Shown one piece after another: positions 52,906 through 61,337 of a stretch of DNA of 64,000 nt. The translations under genes were made by a program, and so were the position numbers. Numbering within the stretch: the first letter of the stretch is position 1; the number at the start of each line of letters is the position of its first letter. The DNA is from an uncultured Bacteroidales bacterium (GTDB lineage Bacteria > Bacteroidota > Bacteroidia > Bacteroidales > Tenuifilaceae), in contig CALBBQ010000005.1 of assembly GCA_937926785.1 (NCBI GenBank), positions 182,100 to 246,099 on the forward strand, given 5' to 3'. The notes beneath the pieces are model-generated. The model ran no database searches. It was not told the DNA's origin and worked only from the letters and a program-made list of their open reading frames with translations.

Positions 52906-54624
52906 CTAAAACTCCTTCAGCTTGATGTCCTTAACCCTAAACTGAACCGTGGCAACTCCACGGAAAACATTCTCATATAATGAGAAACACACATCAAAGG
53001 GTTGACCATTATGTATGGGTCGGTAGTGTTCTGCCATCTGAAAGGCTATGGCGTTGAACTTGGCATTGCTCCCATCCTGAACCAGGGTCAGCTTAAGGTG
53101 CTCCTTGTCGGTTCCCACCAAGCGGCCTTCACCATTATCGCGTACATTTTCGGCGACAAAAACCGGCGACATGTTCCCTGGACCAAAGGGTTGAAACTGC
53201 TTGATCAGGGAGAAAAACCTATCAGTAATATCGTCGAGCCGGATGCGAGCGTCGATATCAATTTGTGGCGTTAGCATCTCGGGGGTGATGGTTCGGCTTA
53301 CATGTTCCTCAAAGCGTCTGCGGAACTCCTCAACCCTATCAACCTTCATGGTTAAACCTGCGGCATACATATGTCCCCCAAAATTTTCCAGCAGATCGGA
53401 GCAGGCCTCAATGGCCTGGTAAAGGTCATACCCCTGAACCGAACGGGCTGAGCCCGTGGCCAAATCACCCGATTGGGTGAGCACCACAGTGGGCCGGTAG
53501 TAGGTTTCAATCAGGCGCGAGGCCACAATCCCCACAACCCCCTTGTGCCATGTTGGGTTAAACAGCACGGTGGAGAAGCTATGCTGTAAACGGGTATCGG
53601 AAGCAATCATCCTTAGCGCCTCATGGGTGATGTTCCTGTCCACATTCTTGCGGTCGTTGTTGCAGGAGTCAATAACCGCACCTACCTCAAAGGCCACGCT
53701 GTCATCGGTTGCGCAAAGCAGGTCAACTGCGGTTTTCCCCGATTCCATTCTCCCGGCGGCATTTATGCGGGGACCTATACGGAAAACTATATCATCAATG
53801 GCTATCTTCTGGTTATCGATACCTGCAATGCGTATGATGGATTTTAACCCCCGACTGGGATTGTTGTTAAGCTTTTCAAGGCCGAAGTAGGCTAATACCC
53901 TATTCTCGTCCACAATTGGAACAATATCCGAAGCTATGCTCACAGCCACCAGGTCGATATGTTGGTAAAGGTCATCCTCCGGGATGCCGTTTTTCCTGCA
54001 ATAGCCCTGAAGCAGCTTAAAGCCAACACCGCAACCCGACAACTCCTTAAATGGGTAATTGCAATCGGCTCGTTTGGGATCCAGAACTGCCACAGCATCG
54101 GGTATCCGCTCGCCGGGAAGGTGATGATCGCAGATAATGAAATCGATGTGGCGCTGAGTGGCATAGCTCACTTTTTCAACAGCTTTAATACCGCAATCCA
54201 GGGCGACAATGAGGGAGTACCCGTTTTCAAAAGCGAAATCGATACCTTTGTAGGAAACCCCGTAACCCTCGTTGTACCTATCGGGTATGTAGTAGCCAAT
54301 CTTTGAGTAGCGTTTCCTGAAAAAGGAGTACATCAGCGCCACGGCAGTAGTACCGTCAACATCATAGTCGCCGTAAAAAAGTACTGATTCACCACGCCTG
54401 ATTGCCTGGTCAATCCGGTTCACGGCCATATCCATGTCCTTCATCAGGAACGGGTCGTACAAATCGCTGAGCGAAGGGCGAAAAAACCGCTTAGCCTCAT
54501 CGAAAGTGGTAACACCGCGTTGAAAGAGCAGCGATGCAATGGTATCGGTAACGTTAATTTCTCTGGCTAAAGCACTAACCTGTGCAGGATCGCCCGGATC
54601 CTTGAAAACCCATCGTTTTTCCAT
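52906..54624 (-). CDS. recJ: Single-stranded-DNA-specific exonuclease RecJ
   Basis: About 572 residues from ATG at 54624 (MEKRWVFKDPGD); upstream extension would run into lipB. The DHH domain has GDYDVDGTTA and CDHHLPGE. The DHHA1 domain has the GGHMYAAG motif, and a C-terminal OB-like domain follows. It degrades single-stranded DNA 5' to 3' in recombination and mismatch repair. It is 19 nt downstream of lipB, forming lipA-lipB-recJ. Confidence 0.96.
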   Translation of the reverse strand: MEKRWVFKDPGDPAQVSALAREINVTDTIASLLFQRGVTTFDEAKRFFRPSLSDLYDPFLMKDMDMAVNRIDQAIRRGESVLFYGDYDVDGTTAVALMYSFFRKRYSKIGYYIPDRYNEGYGVSYKGIDFAFENGYSLIVALDCGIKAVEKVSYATQRHIDFIICDHHLPGERIPDAVAVLDPKRADCNYPFKELSGCGVGFKLLQGYCRKNGIPEDDLYQHIDLVAVSIASDIVPIVDENRVLAYFGLEKLNNNPSRGLKSIIRIAGIDNQKIAIDDIVFRIGPRINAAGRMESGKTAVDLLCATDDSVAFEVGAVIDSCNNDRKNVDRNITHEALRMIASDTRLQHSFSTVLFNPTWHKGVVGIVASRLIETYYRPTVVLTQSGDLATGSARSVQGYDLYQAIEACSDLLENFGGHMYAAGLTMKVDRVEEFRRRFEEHVSRTITPEMLTPQIDIDARIRLDDITDRFFSLIKQFQPFGPGNMSPVFVAENVRDNGEGRLVGTDKEHLKLTLVQDGSNAKFNAIAFQMAEHYRPIHNGQPFDVCFSLYENVFRGVATVQFRVKDIKLKEF

Positions 54625-54643
54625 TTCATCATTTTTTAAAAGG

Positions 54644-55342
54644 TTAAGCGATCTGTAATGGCTTACGGTCGCATGTGAAATGGAACCGACGAGCAAAATG
54701 GTCAAGGAGCCTCTCCTTAACCTCATCAATATTCAGCTGAGCGTTAAGTTCTACCTGCATGGAGGTAACGCCCTTATCGATAAAACCACAGGGGTTGATG
54801 TACCTGAAGTAGTCCAGGTTGGTGTTAACATTAAATGCAAGCCCGTGCATGGTAACAAAACGGCTGGCCCTTACGCCGATGGCGCAAATTTTTCGTTCAC
54901 GACCCATAACACCGGGATCGAGCCACACTCCGGTAGCTCCCTCCAGCCGGTCAGCTTTAATGCCGTAATCGCTCAGGCAATCAATCACCACCTGTTCAAG
55001 CAGGTGGATATACGATTTAAGCGTTAGGCCAAAGGCCTCGAGGTTCAGAATGGGGTAGGCTACAATTTGTCCGGGGCCATGATAGGTAATATCGCCCCCA
55101 CGGTTGATGTGGTAGAATGATGCGTTAATCCGTTTCAGCATCTCCTCGGGTATTAGCAGGTTGGCGTTCTCGCCACTTTTCCCTAATGTGTAAACATGCG
55201 GGTGTTCACAGAACAGCAGGTAGTGCAGGCTACCATCGCCCTTTAGCTTACTTTCAGTTACCTGGTTAAAAAGTTTTTCCTGATAATCCCATGCCTCCTT
55301 GTAATCAACCGTTCCAAGATCATGAAACTTTACGTTTTGCAT
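54644..55342 (-). CDS. lipB: Octanoyl-[ACP]:protein octanoyltransferase LipB
   Basis: A 232-residue enzyme that transfers octanoate from ACP to lipoyl domains. Signature RGGDITYHGPGQ lies at 81-92, the catalytic lysine is Lys151 (KICAIGVRASRF) and the acyl-thioester cysteine is Cys185 (INPCGF). Length is normal. It sits 38 nt after lipA, so both steps of lipoate synthesis are together. Confidence 0.96.
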   Translation of the reverse strand: MQNVKFHDLGTVDYKEAWDYQEKLFNQVTESKLKGDGSLHYLLFCEHPHVYTLGKSGENANLLIPEEMLKRINASFYHINRGGDITYHGPGQIVAYPILNLEAFGLTLKSYIHLLEQVVIDCLSDYGIKADRLEGATGVWLDPGVMGRERKICAIGVRASRFVTMHGLAFNVNTNLDYFRYINPCGFIDKGVTSMQVELNAQLNIDEVKERLLDHFARRFHFTCDRKPLQIA

Positions 55343-55380
55343 TATATTTATTTTTTCTTACTTGCATACCGGGCAAACCA

Positions 55381-56256
55381 TTAATGGTTTGATGTGCAAC
55401 AACCCCGAACCAGGTGTTTAGCCTTATCGGCATGGTACGATGAGCGTACCAATGGACCCGACTCGGCAAACTCAAATCCTTTCTGCAGGGCTATCTGCTT
55501 ATACTCCTCAAACTCCTGCGGGGTTACATAGCGTTGAACCGGAAGGTTTTCCGGGCGGGGACGAAGGTACTGGCCAATGGTTACCATCCGGCAACCCACT
55601 GACAAGAGGTCGTCTAAAGTCTGAATAATTTCTTCGCGTGTTTCGCCTAAACCAAGCATTATTCCTGACTTTGCCCTAAAACCCTTTTTGGCGATATGTT
55701 CCAGAACTGCCAAGCTACGCCTGTAGCTGGCTTTTGTGCGAACCTGAGGGGTAAGCCGCTCTACGGTTTCCAGGTTATGGCCAACTACATCGGGAGCTGA
55801 CTCAAGAAAAAGATCGAGCAGCTCAGGTTTCCCATCAAAATCGGGTATAAGTACCTCAATGGTGGTTTCAGGGTTTTCGCGCCTGATGGCGTTAATGGTA
55901 TCGCGCCAGTGCTTTGCTCCATGGTCGGGAAGGTCATCGCGGTCAACCGACGTTATCACACAGTAACTAAGCCCCATGATCTTAACGGTTTGGGCTACGT
56001 TTGCGGGTTCATGGGAATTGGGTGGAAGCGGTTTACCTGTAGCGGTGGCGCAGAACTTACATGAACGGGTACAAATATCGCCCAAAATCATCAGGGTGGC
56101 TACACCGTTCCCCCAGCACTCTCCAATGTTTGGACACATTCCACTGCTGCATATGGTATGCAGCCCGTGCTTTTTTACCACGGCGTTTACCTGTGCATAT
56201 CCTTCACCTCCGGGCAACTTTATTTTTAACCATTCTGGTTTTCGCAGCTCACCCAT
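55381..56256 (-). CDS. lipA: Lipoyl synthase
   Basis: About 291 residues from ATG at 56256 (TTG and GTG just upstream are also open). It is a radical SAM enzyme with both clusters. The auxiliary cluster uses Cys36, Cys41 and Cys47 (CSSGMCPNIGEC); the radical-SAM cluster uses Cys62, Cys66 and Cys69 (CTRSCKFC). The C-terminal serine ligand is in VRSSYHA. It inserts two sulfurs into octanoyl groups. A 12-bp palindrome lies 43-54 nt upstream of the start. Confidence 0.96.
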   Translation of the reverse strand: MGELRKPEWLKIKLPGGEGYAQVNAVVKKHGLHTICSSGMCPNIGECWGNGVATLMILGDICTRSCKFCATATGKPLPPNSHEPANVAQTVKIMGLSYCVITSVDRDDLPDHGAKHWRDTINAIRRENPETTIEVLIPDFDGKPELLDLFLESAPDVVGHNLETVERLTPQVRTKASYRRSLAVLEHIAKKGFRAKSGIMLGLGETREEIIQTLDDLLSVGCRMVTIGQYLRPRPENLPVQRYVTPQEFEEYKQIALQKGFEFAESGPLVRSSYHADKAKHLVRGCCTSNH

Positions 56257-56298
56257 CACCAAAAATTTTCACAAAATAACTAAAAAATTTACACTAAA

Positions 56299-56310
56299 AC
56301 GATTAATCGT
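56299..56310. promoter_or_regulatory. 12-bp palindrome upstream of lipA
   Basis: ACGATTAATCGT is a perfect inverted repeat in the 105-bp spacer between lipA and the AlbA_2 gene. It may be an operator but no bound protein can be named, and chance is not excluded. Confidence 0.3.
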
Positions 56311-56361
56311 CGCACAATGTTCTTTTTGTAATTCAATAAACTTTTACCGGTGTTTTCACGA

Positions 56362-56997
56362 TCATGCTCCCTGGTGGAGCGAAAATAAATCCTCTTCCTT
56401 TTCAAAACGATAGTCAATCAAACCCAAGGCAGTGAGTGAAACTAAAATCTTTTCTGCCTCAACCATCGACAGAAAACCTAAGCGGCTGAACCGAGGAATG
56501 GTTATAACGGAATTCTCTTTTAGGTACTGGATTAGAGTGTTTTCTGCAGGTCCAAAAATGACATTTATTGGTTTCCGGTTTTTTTCTGCTTTCCATATTT
56601 TTAGCTGAATAGGTGAGGCCACAACGTTCTCGTCGTTTACCCGGACGTAGGCCTTGAAGTGGCCAGTTTTATCGGGTGCTTTGTGCGGCTTTTTTCGCGA
56701 TGGTTTCACCTTTACCTCGAGTACAGCTTTACCATTTATCTCCCAACGCACCACCTCAAAGGGTACCTCGGGCTTGCAGTAAAGCTGTGATGCTGCTTCA
56801 ACCATGTAGAACTCTTCGTCGGAATTTACACCAGTAACATTTCCGTTATCCTTAACCCCAATCAAAAGGGTGCCCCCATTTGTGTTGGCAAAGGCAACCA
56901 ACGATCGGGCAATCTTACGGGAGTCGTTAATGGAGTGCTTAAAATCAAGCGTTAGCCCCTCGCCCTGCGAAATCAGATTTGCAATGTATCGACTCAC
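56362..56997 (-). CDS. AlbA_2-domain (Schlafen-like) ATP-binding protein
   Basis: A 211-residue protein with an N-terminal AlbA_2 domain: GEGLTLDFKHSI, then FANTNGGTLLIGVKDNG. A C-terminal winged-helix-like region (about 150-205) follows. The family is linked to putative transcription regulators and nucleic-acid binding. It is shorter than the AAA_4-containing relatives. The likely start is GTG at 56997, as no ATG is in frame near it. Function is unknown. It is 31 nt downstream of ubiX. Confidence 0.82.
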   Translation of the reverse strand: MSRYIANLISQGEGLTLDFKHSINDSRKIARSLVAFANTNGGTLLIGVKDNGNVTGVNSDEEFYMVEAASQLYCKPEVPFEVVRWEINGKAVLEVKVKPSRKKPHKAPDKTGHFKAYVRVNDENVVASPIQLKIWKAEKNRKPINVIFGPAENTLIQYLKENSVITIPRFSRLGFLSMVEAEKILVSLTALGLIDYRFEKEEDLFSLHQGA

Positions 56998-57028
56998 GGC
57001 AGTAGTAATGGTAACTTTGGTTCAAAAC

Positions 57029-57601
57029 TTAAAACAAACCTTTACTTTCGCCCCATCGGGGCATCTCGATCTCAAAACCAGCCATGGCAAGCGCCCGATC
57101 GACTACCGTATCGACCAGGTCGTCAATAGTTTTCGGTTGGTTATAGAATGATGGGCTTGCGGGTAACACTATTGCTCCGGCCTCGGTTAGCTTTATCATG
57201 TTCCGCAGATGAATCAAGCTATACGGTAGTTCGCGGGGAACCAGAATTAGCCTTCGGCGTTCCTTTAGCATAACGTCGGCTGCCCGGCCAATCAGGTCGA
57301 TGCTGACACCCGTGGCAATTCGGGCTAGAGTTCCCATACTGCATGGAATAACCACCATCGCCGAATACCCGGCAGAACCCGATGCCATTGGGGCAAACAT
57401 ATCGGTTGGCTTGTAAACCTTAACCGGATGAGGGAAAAACGCCTCCCGGCGAAGCTCATATTGCCAAACTTTTTCCCCGTTTTCTGAGAAAACTAAAGCA
57501 ACCTCATCGGGTTGGGGCGTTGCCTCCTGTAGCTTTTGTATAAACCGTAAGGCATACACCGAACCACTAGCCCCCGTAACTGCTACAATAACTTTACTCA
57601 T
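57029..57601 (-). CDS. ubiX: Flavin prenyltransferase UbiX
   Basis: A 190-residue flavoprotein. The N-terminal VAVTGASGSVYALR (residues 6-19) binds FMN phosphate. The mid-region MASGSAGYSAMVVIPCSMGTLA and the VPRELPYSLIHLRNM segment are diagnostic for UbiX. It prenylates FMN to supply the cofactor for UbiD-type decarboxylases. No ubiD gene is in this window. A hairpin-free spacer separates it from the divergent serpin gene. Confidence 0.93.
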   Translation of the reverse strand: MSKVIVAVTGASGSVYALRFIQKLQEATPQPDEVALVFSENGEKVWQYELRREAFFPHPVKVYKPTDMFAPMASGSAGYSAMVVIPCSMGTLARIATGVSIDLIGRAADVMLKERRRLILVPRELPYSLIHLRNMIKLTEAGAIVLPASPSFYNQPKTIDDLVDTVVDRALAMAGFEIEMPRWGESKGLF

Positions 57602-57770
57602 AATGCCGGTTTTAACCGATTGCTTTTCTCAAATCCAAAACAAATATAACGCAAATTGGTTGCAGATGCTGATTAACCTTAACACATAAAAAAGCAGTTC
57701 GGAATAAGTTAACGAACAATTTCGTAACTTTAGCATGATGTTTGAATGAAATCATATAAAACCCACCGAA

Positions 57771-58940
57771 ATGAGAAGGATTACATCATGCCTAATGGCA
57801 TTGTTAGCTACAGGTATCGCAAATGCTCAAAAGGCTTCCGATGCCATCAACCTGTTTGCAGTTGACCTGTATCGGAATGTTAATACCGACAAGTCAGAGA
57901 ACATTGTGTTCTCGCCGCTTAGCATTGCTCCTGCTTTTGGCATGGTTACCCTTGGGGCAAAAGGCGAGACGCTTAACCAGCTGAACAGCACGTTCCACTT
58001 TGAAAAGGGTATGGATTTTCACAAATCCATTGGAAGACTGCAACGCTCTATCTTGGAATCATCAACCGATTCGGTCATCATCACTATCACAAACAAGGTA
58101 TGGCTCCAGAAAAACTACAAAACCCTGTCGGGTTACCGCAAAAACCTGAAAAAAAGCTACAAAGCGCAAATGTATCAGGTTGATTTTATTCAAAATCCAG
58201 AGGGTTCGCGCCAAACCATTAACCTCGACATTGAAGCCGATACAAGGGGGCACATCAAGGAACTTCTGCCACAGGGGAGCATATCTGAACTTACCCGATT
58301 GGTGCTAACCAACGCCATCTACTTTAAAGGGAAATGGGCACAGCCCTTTGACCCAGGCAAAACCAGCGAAAGGAGTTTTTATGCCAGCCCTGACAACCCA
58401 ATAAAACACCCATTCATGACAGCCGATAAGACCTTTGGCCTTGCCAAAGGTGATAATTACACGGCTCTTGAGCTGGACTACAAGGATAGCAAGCTTTCCC
58501 TAATCATAATCCTACCAAACGAAGCGACCCCGATTGATGAATTCGAAAAGCGATTTACAAACGAGTTATATCGAGAAATTACCGCTAACCTACAACCCCA
58601 AAAGGTTTTGGTTTTTGTGCCCAAGTTCACCATTGATTATGGTTTTGCCTTAAAAAAGATTCTTACTCCAATGGGGCTAACCATCCCATTTAGCGATAAT
58701 GCTGATTTTACCGGGATTTCCGGAAATAAGGATCTGAAAATCTCCGATGCCTTTCATAAGGCTTTCATCGAGGTATCGGAGGAAGGAACAACTGCTGCTG
58801 CAGCAACAGCCGTAGTGGTAGTCATGAAATCGATGCCTAACTTCAATGTGTTCGATGCAAACCGACCCTTCATGTTCATACTCAGGCATAAAACTACCAA
58901 TACGATACTCTTTATTGGCCGCTTTGCCTCGCCAAAGTAA
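57771..58940 (+). CDS. Exported serpin (protease inhibitor) with inhibitory-type hinge
   Basis: A 389-residue serpin with a signal peptide (about residues 1-19, ANAQ). The serpin core is complete: NIVFSPLSI, LTNAIYFKGKW, and the late SDAFHKAFIEVSEEGT segment. The hinge EEGTTAAAATA is of the inhibitory type (P15 Gly, P12-P9 Ala). The reactive loop places P1 at Lys353 and P1' at Ser354 (MKSM), so trypsin- or lysyl-specific proteases are the expected targets. The C-terminal FMFILRH and FIGRFASPK are standard. It is monocistronic, followed by a strong terminator. Confidence 0.95.
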   Translation: MRRITSCLMALLATGIANAQKASDAINLFAVDLYRNVNTDKSENIVFSPLSIAPAFGMVTLGAKGETLNQLNSTFHFEKGMDFHKSIGRLQRSILESSTDSVIITITNKVWLQKNYKTLSGYRKNLKKSYKAQMYQVDFIQNPEGSRQTINLDIEADTRGHIKELLPQGSISELTRLVLTNAIYFKGKWAQPFDPGKTSERSFYASPDNPIKHPFMTADKTFGLAKGDNYTALELDYKDSKLSLIIILPNEATPIDEFEKRFTNELYREITANLQPQKVLVFVPKFTIDYGFALKKILTPMGLTIPFSDNADFTGISGNKDLKISDAFHKAFIEVSEEGTTAAAATAVVVVMKSMPNFNVFDANRPFMFILRHKTTNTILFIGRFASPK

Positions 58941-58963
58941 GCTGTTCTTGAAAGTAAAGAAAT

Positions 58964-58994
58964 GCACGCCACTATGCGTGCTTTTTTCTTTTTT
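58964..58994 (+). terminator. Rho-independent terminator after the serpin gene
   Basis: A stem GCACGC/GCGTGC with a 6-nt loop is followed by a 13-nt T-rich tract (TTTTTTCTTTTTT). It lies 23 nt after the stop codon. Confidence 0.85.
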
Positions 58995-59364
58995 ATTCAG
59001 TTCTGTCCGGCCAATTATATCATTTGGACACCGGTTATTGAATGTCTTTTATGCTCCGTAAAGGGTATAACATCAGTAACCCATGGCTTTAGCCTTAGGC
59101 AGCGAATGCTATATCAAAATGCGATACACGCATGAAATTTCACAGAAAACCATGCCCGTTGCATCGCAAAACGATAAATAATCCTAAGAAAAACAGAAAG
59201 TTTTTAAGGTAAACCTTTAGTCCATTATGTTTTGGCTAAAGCCAATTGACTCATTATTTATTTGAAACCCCGCCCTAATGGACGGGGTAAAAAAATCTTG
59301 CTAAACTCAGTGCTTGTTAGTACAAACCTATATGAAATCAAACACAATTTCTTTCTTCAGTTTG
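58995..59364. repeat. Non-coding 370-bp spacer with REP-like inverted elements
   Basis: No supported gene lies between the serpin terminator and rfbB. The spacer holds GGCTTTAGCC (59085-59094) and its exact reverse complement GGCTAAAGCC (59234-59243), about 140 bp apart. It also holds a GC-rich hairpin ACCCCG...CGGGGT (59267-59288, 9-bp stem with one mismatch) just before a run of A. This resembles remnants of palindromic REP/RAYT-type elements I associate with Bacteroidota intergenic regions. The hairpin could also help terminate rfbB transcription from the other side. Confidence 0.4.
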
Positions 59365-60423
59365 CTACCTGTTTGAGTACTGCTCTTCGTAGTATTTTAG
59401 GTAATCGCCGCTTGCCACAGCATTAAGCCATTGCTCATTGGCCAGGTACCATTCTACGGTTTTCTCTAAACCAACATCGAAGGTTAAGGAGGGTTTCCAG
59501 CCCAGCTCGCGCTGTATCTTACTGGAATCAATGGCGTAGCGCAGGTCGTGGCCTGCCCTGTCCTTTACAAAGGTAATCAGCTTTTCCGATTCACCCTCGG
59601 CTCTGCCCAGCTTCTTGTCCATGATCTTGCATAGCAGCCTGATCAGGTCAATGTTTTTCCACTCATTGTTTCCCCCAATGTTGTATGTGGTACCGGGCTT
59701 TGCCTTATGGAATATCAGGTCAATGGCCGCCGCATGGTCTTCCACGTAAAGCCAATCGCGAATATTCTCTCCTTTTCCATAAATGGGAATTGGCTTGCTG
59801 TTTTTGATGTTGTTTATGGAGAGCGGTATGAGTTTCTCGGGGAACTGGTTTGGGCCATAGTTGTTTGAGCAGTTCGATACCACTGCAGGCAAACCATAGG
59901 TATGATTGTAGGCACGCACCAGATGATCCGACGAAGCTTTGGATGCCGAATACGGGCTTCGGGGATCGTAAGGTGTCTCCTCGGTAAAATAACCCTGGTT
60001 ACCCAAGCTCCCATATACCTCATCGGTTGATATGTGGTAAAAGAGTTTACCATCAAAATTCCCGCTCCAAAACTTACGGGCTGCATTCAGCAGCACAGTG
60101 GTGCCAATTATGTTGGTGCGGATAAATGCCATGGGATCGGTTATCGACCTATCCACATGCGACTCGGCGGCTAAATGGATAACGCCATCAATGGTAAACC
60201 TGCCGAATACCGCCTCAACATCGGTCTCGTCAGCAATATCACCCTTAACAAACCTATAATTGGGCTTAGCCTCAACGTCGCTCAGGTTCTGGAGATTTCC
60301 CGCGTAAGTAAGCTTATCAAAGTTGATGATCAGGTAATCGGGGTAATGATTCACAAAGCGCCTTACCACATGTGAACCTATGAAGCCGGCACCACCTGTA
60401 ACTAAAATAACTCGTTTACTCAT
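59365..60423 (-). CDS. rfbB: dTDP-glucose 4,6-dehydratase
   Basis: A 352-residue extended short-chain dehydrogenase. NAD-binding GGAGFIGSHVV (10-20), active-site STDEVYGSLG with the catalytic Asp/Glu pair, and the YSASKASSD motif with Tyr and Lys are all present, as is the RDWLYVEDH segment. It makes dTDP-4-keto-6-deoxyglucose for rhamnose or other surface deoxysugars. The other rfb genes are not adjacent. Confidence 0.95.
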   Translation of the reverse strand: MSKRVILVTGGAGFIGSHVVRRFVNHYPDYLIINFDKLTYAGNLQNLSDVEAKPNYRFVKGDIADETDVEAVFGRFTIDGVIHLAAESHVDRSITDPMAFIRTNIIGTTVLLNAARKFWSGNFDGKLFYHISTDEVYGSLGNQGYFTEETPYDPRSPYSASKASSDHLVRAYNHTYGLPAVVSNCSNNYGPNQFPEKLIPLSINNIKNSKPIPIYGKGENIRDWLYVEDHAAAIDLIFHKAKPGTTYNIGGNNEWKNIDLIRLLCKIMDKKLGRAEGESEKLITFVKDRAGHDLRYAIDSSKIQRELGWKPSLTFDVGLEKTVEWYLANEQWLNAVASGDYLKYYEEQYSNR

Positions 60424-60476
60424 CAGCTAAAGAGTATTGAAAATTTTTGTAAAGAAAATAAAAAAAGCCATTCATT

Positions 60477-60507
60477 TTTGCGCAAAGAAAAAAAGTAGCT
60501 AAATTTG
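60477..60507 (+). promoter_or_regulatory. Promoter of tRNA-Lys
   Basis: A textbook Bacteroidota promoter: TTTG at 60477-60480, a 19-nt spacer, and TAAATTTG at 60500-60507. The predicted start is about 10 nt before the tRNA. Confidence 0.72.
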
Positions 60508-60523
60508 CACCCACAAATTTGGA

Positions 60524-60596
60524 CGGTTCGTAGCTCAGCTGGTAGAGCACGTGACTCTTAATCATGGGGTCGTGGGTTCGATTCCCACCGAACCGA
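60524..60596 (+). tRNA. tRNA-Lys (anticodon CTT)
   Basis: A 73-nt cloverleaf. The 7-bp acceptor stem pairs CGGTTCG with CGAACCG and is followed by discriminator A. The D arm is GCTC...GAGC. The anticodon stem is CGTGA/TCATG with loop CTCTTAA, so anticodon CTT lies at 60557-60559. The T arm is GTGGG/CCCAC with loop TTCGATT. CCA is not encoded. It is a single gene with its own promoter and terminator. Confidence 0.97.
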
Positions 60597-60599
60597 CTA

Positions 60600-60624
60600 A
60601 GCCACCTTAACAGGTGGCTTTTTT
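60600..60624 (+). terminator. Terminator after tRNA-Lys
   Basis: A perfect 8-bp stem AGCCACCT/AGGTGGCT with loop TAAC runs directly into six T residues, starting 4 nt after the tRNA. Confidence 0.88.
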
Positions 60625-60644
60625 ATTTGATCCGTAATTTTTCC

Positions 60645-60652
60645 TATATTTG
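60645..60652 (+). promoter_or_regulatory. Candidate -7 element for the DUF2461 gene
   Basis: TATATTTG fits TAnnTTTG and lies 19 nt before the ATG at 60672. The nearest TTTG (60626-60629) gives a 15-nt spacer, shorter than usual. Confidence 0.35.
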
Positions 60653-60671
60653 ATTAAAAGTTTCCTTTACC

Positions 60672-61334
60672 ATGGCCGGTATAAAGAAAAGCACCCTCAA
60701 CTTTCTCGTTGATCTATCAAACAATAACAACCGCGGATGGTTTCAGGCACACCGGGAATGGTTTGAAGAAGCCAAGGCCGATTTCGAAAGCTTTGTTTTT
60801 AACCTGATTGCCGGAATCAGACAGTTCGATAGTTCAATAGGAATGATAGAACCCAAGGATTGCATATTTAGAATATACCGCGATGTGAGGTTTTCGGCCA
60901 ACAAGCTACCCTACAAGGAGAACTTTGGCGCATTCATCGCTCCGGGAGGCCGAAAAAGCAACCTGTGTGGTTACTACATCCACATTCAACCCTCTTCTTC
61001 CTTTGCTTCCGGTGGGCTTTACATGGCTCCTCCGACGATTATGAAAGCCGTTCGTCAGAAAATGGTAGATGATCGCAAGGAATTTTTGGAAATTGTTGAA
61101 AGTAAGAATTTTAAAGACACCCTCACTTTTGATGGGGTTGAGCAAGCCAAAAGAACTCCTGCCGGCTTTTCATTCGACAAGGAGTTAGATTTTTACCTGA
61201 GGCTTAAACACATCACCCCTTCCCTCGATTTTCCTGACAGCAAGGTCATTCAGCCCGGTTTTGAAACTCAGGTGCTCAGAACATTTGAAATCATGAGTCC
61301 CCTGATTAAGTTTTTAAACCAAGCAATTGATTAA
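60672..61334 (+). CDS. DUF2461-family protein
   Basis: A 220-residue protein of the DUF2461 (TIGR02453-type) family. The opening TLNFLVDLSNNNNRGWF.AHREWF, the FRIYRDVRFSANKLPYKENFGAF segment and the GGLYMAPP motif are all characteristic. The function of the family is unknown. It heads a run of plus-strand genes, with rlpA starting 3 nt after its stop. Confidence 0.9.
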   Translation: MAGIKKSTLNFLVDLSNNNNRGWFQAHREWFEEAKADFESFVFNLIAGIRQFDSSIGMIEPKDCIFRIYRDVRFSANKLPYKENFGAFIAPGGRKSNLCGYYIHIQPSSSFASGGLYMAPPTIMKAVRQKMVDDRKEFLEIVESKNFKDTLTFDGVEQAKRTPAGFSFDKELDFYLRLKHITPSLDFPDSKVIQPGFETQVLRTFEIMSPLIKFLNQAID

Positions 61335-61337
61335 ACC

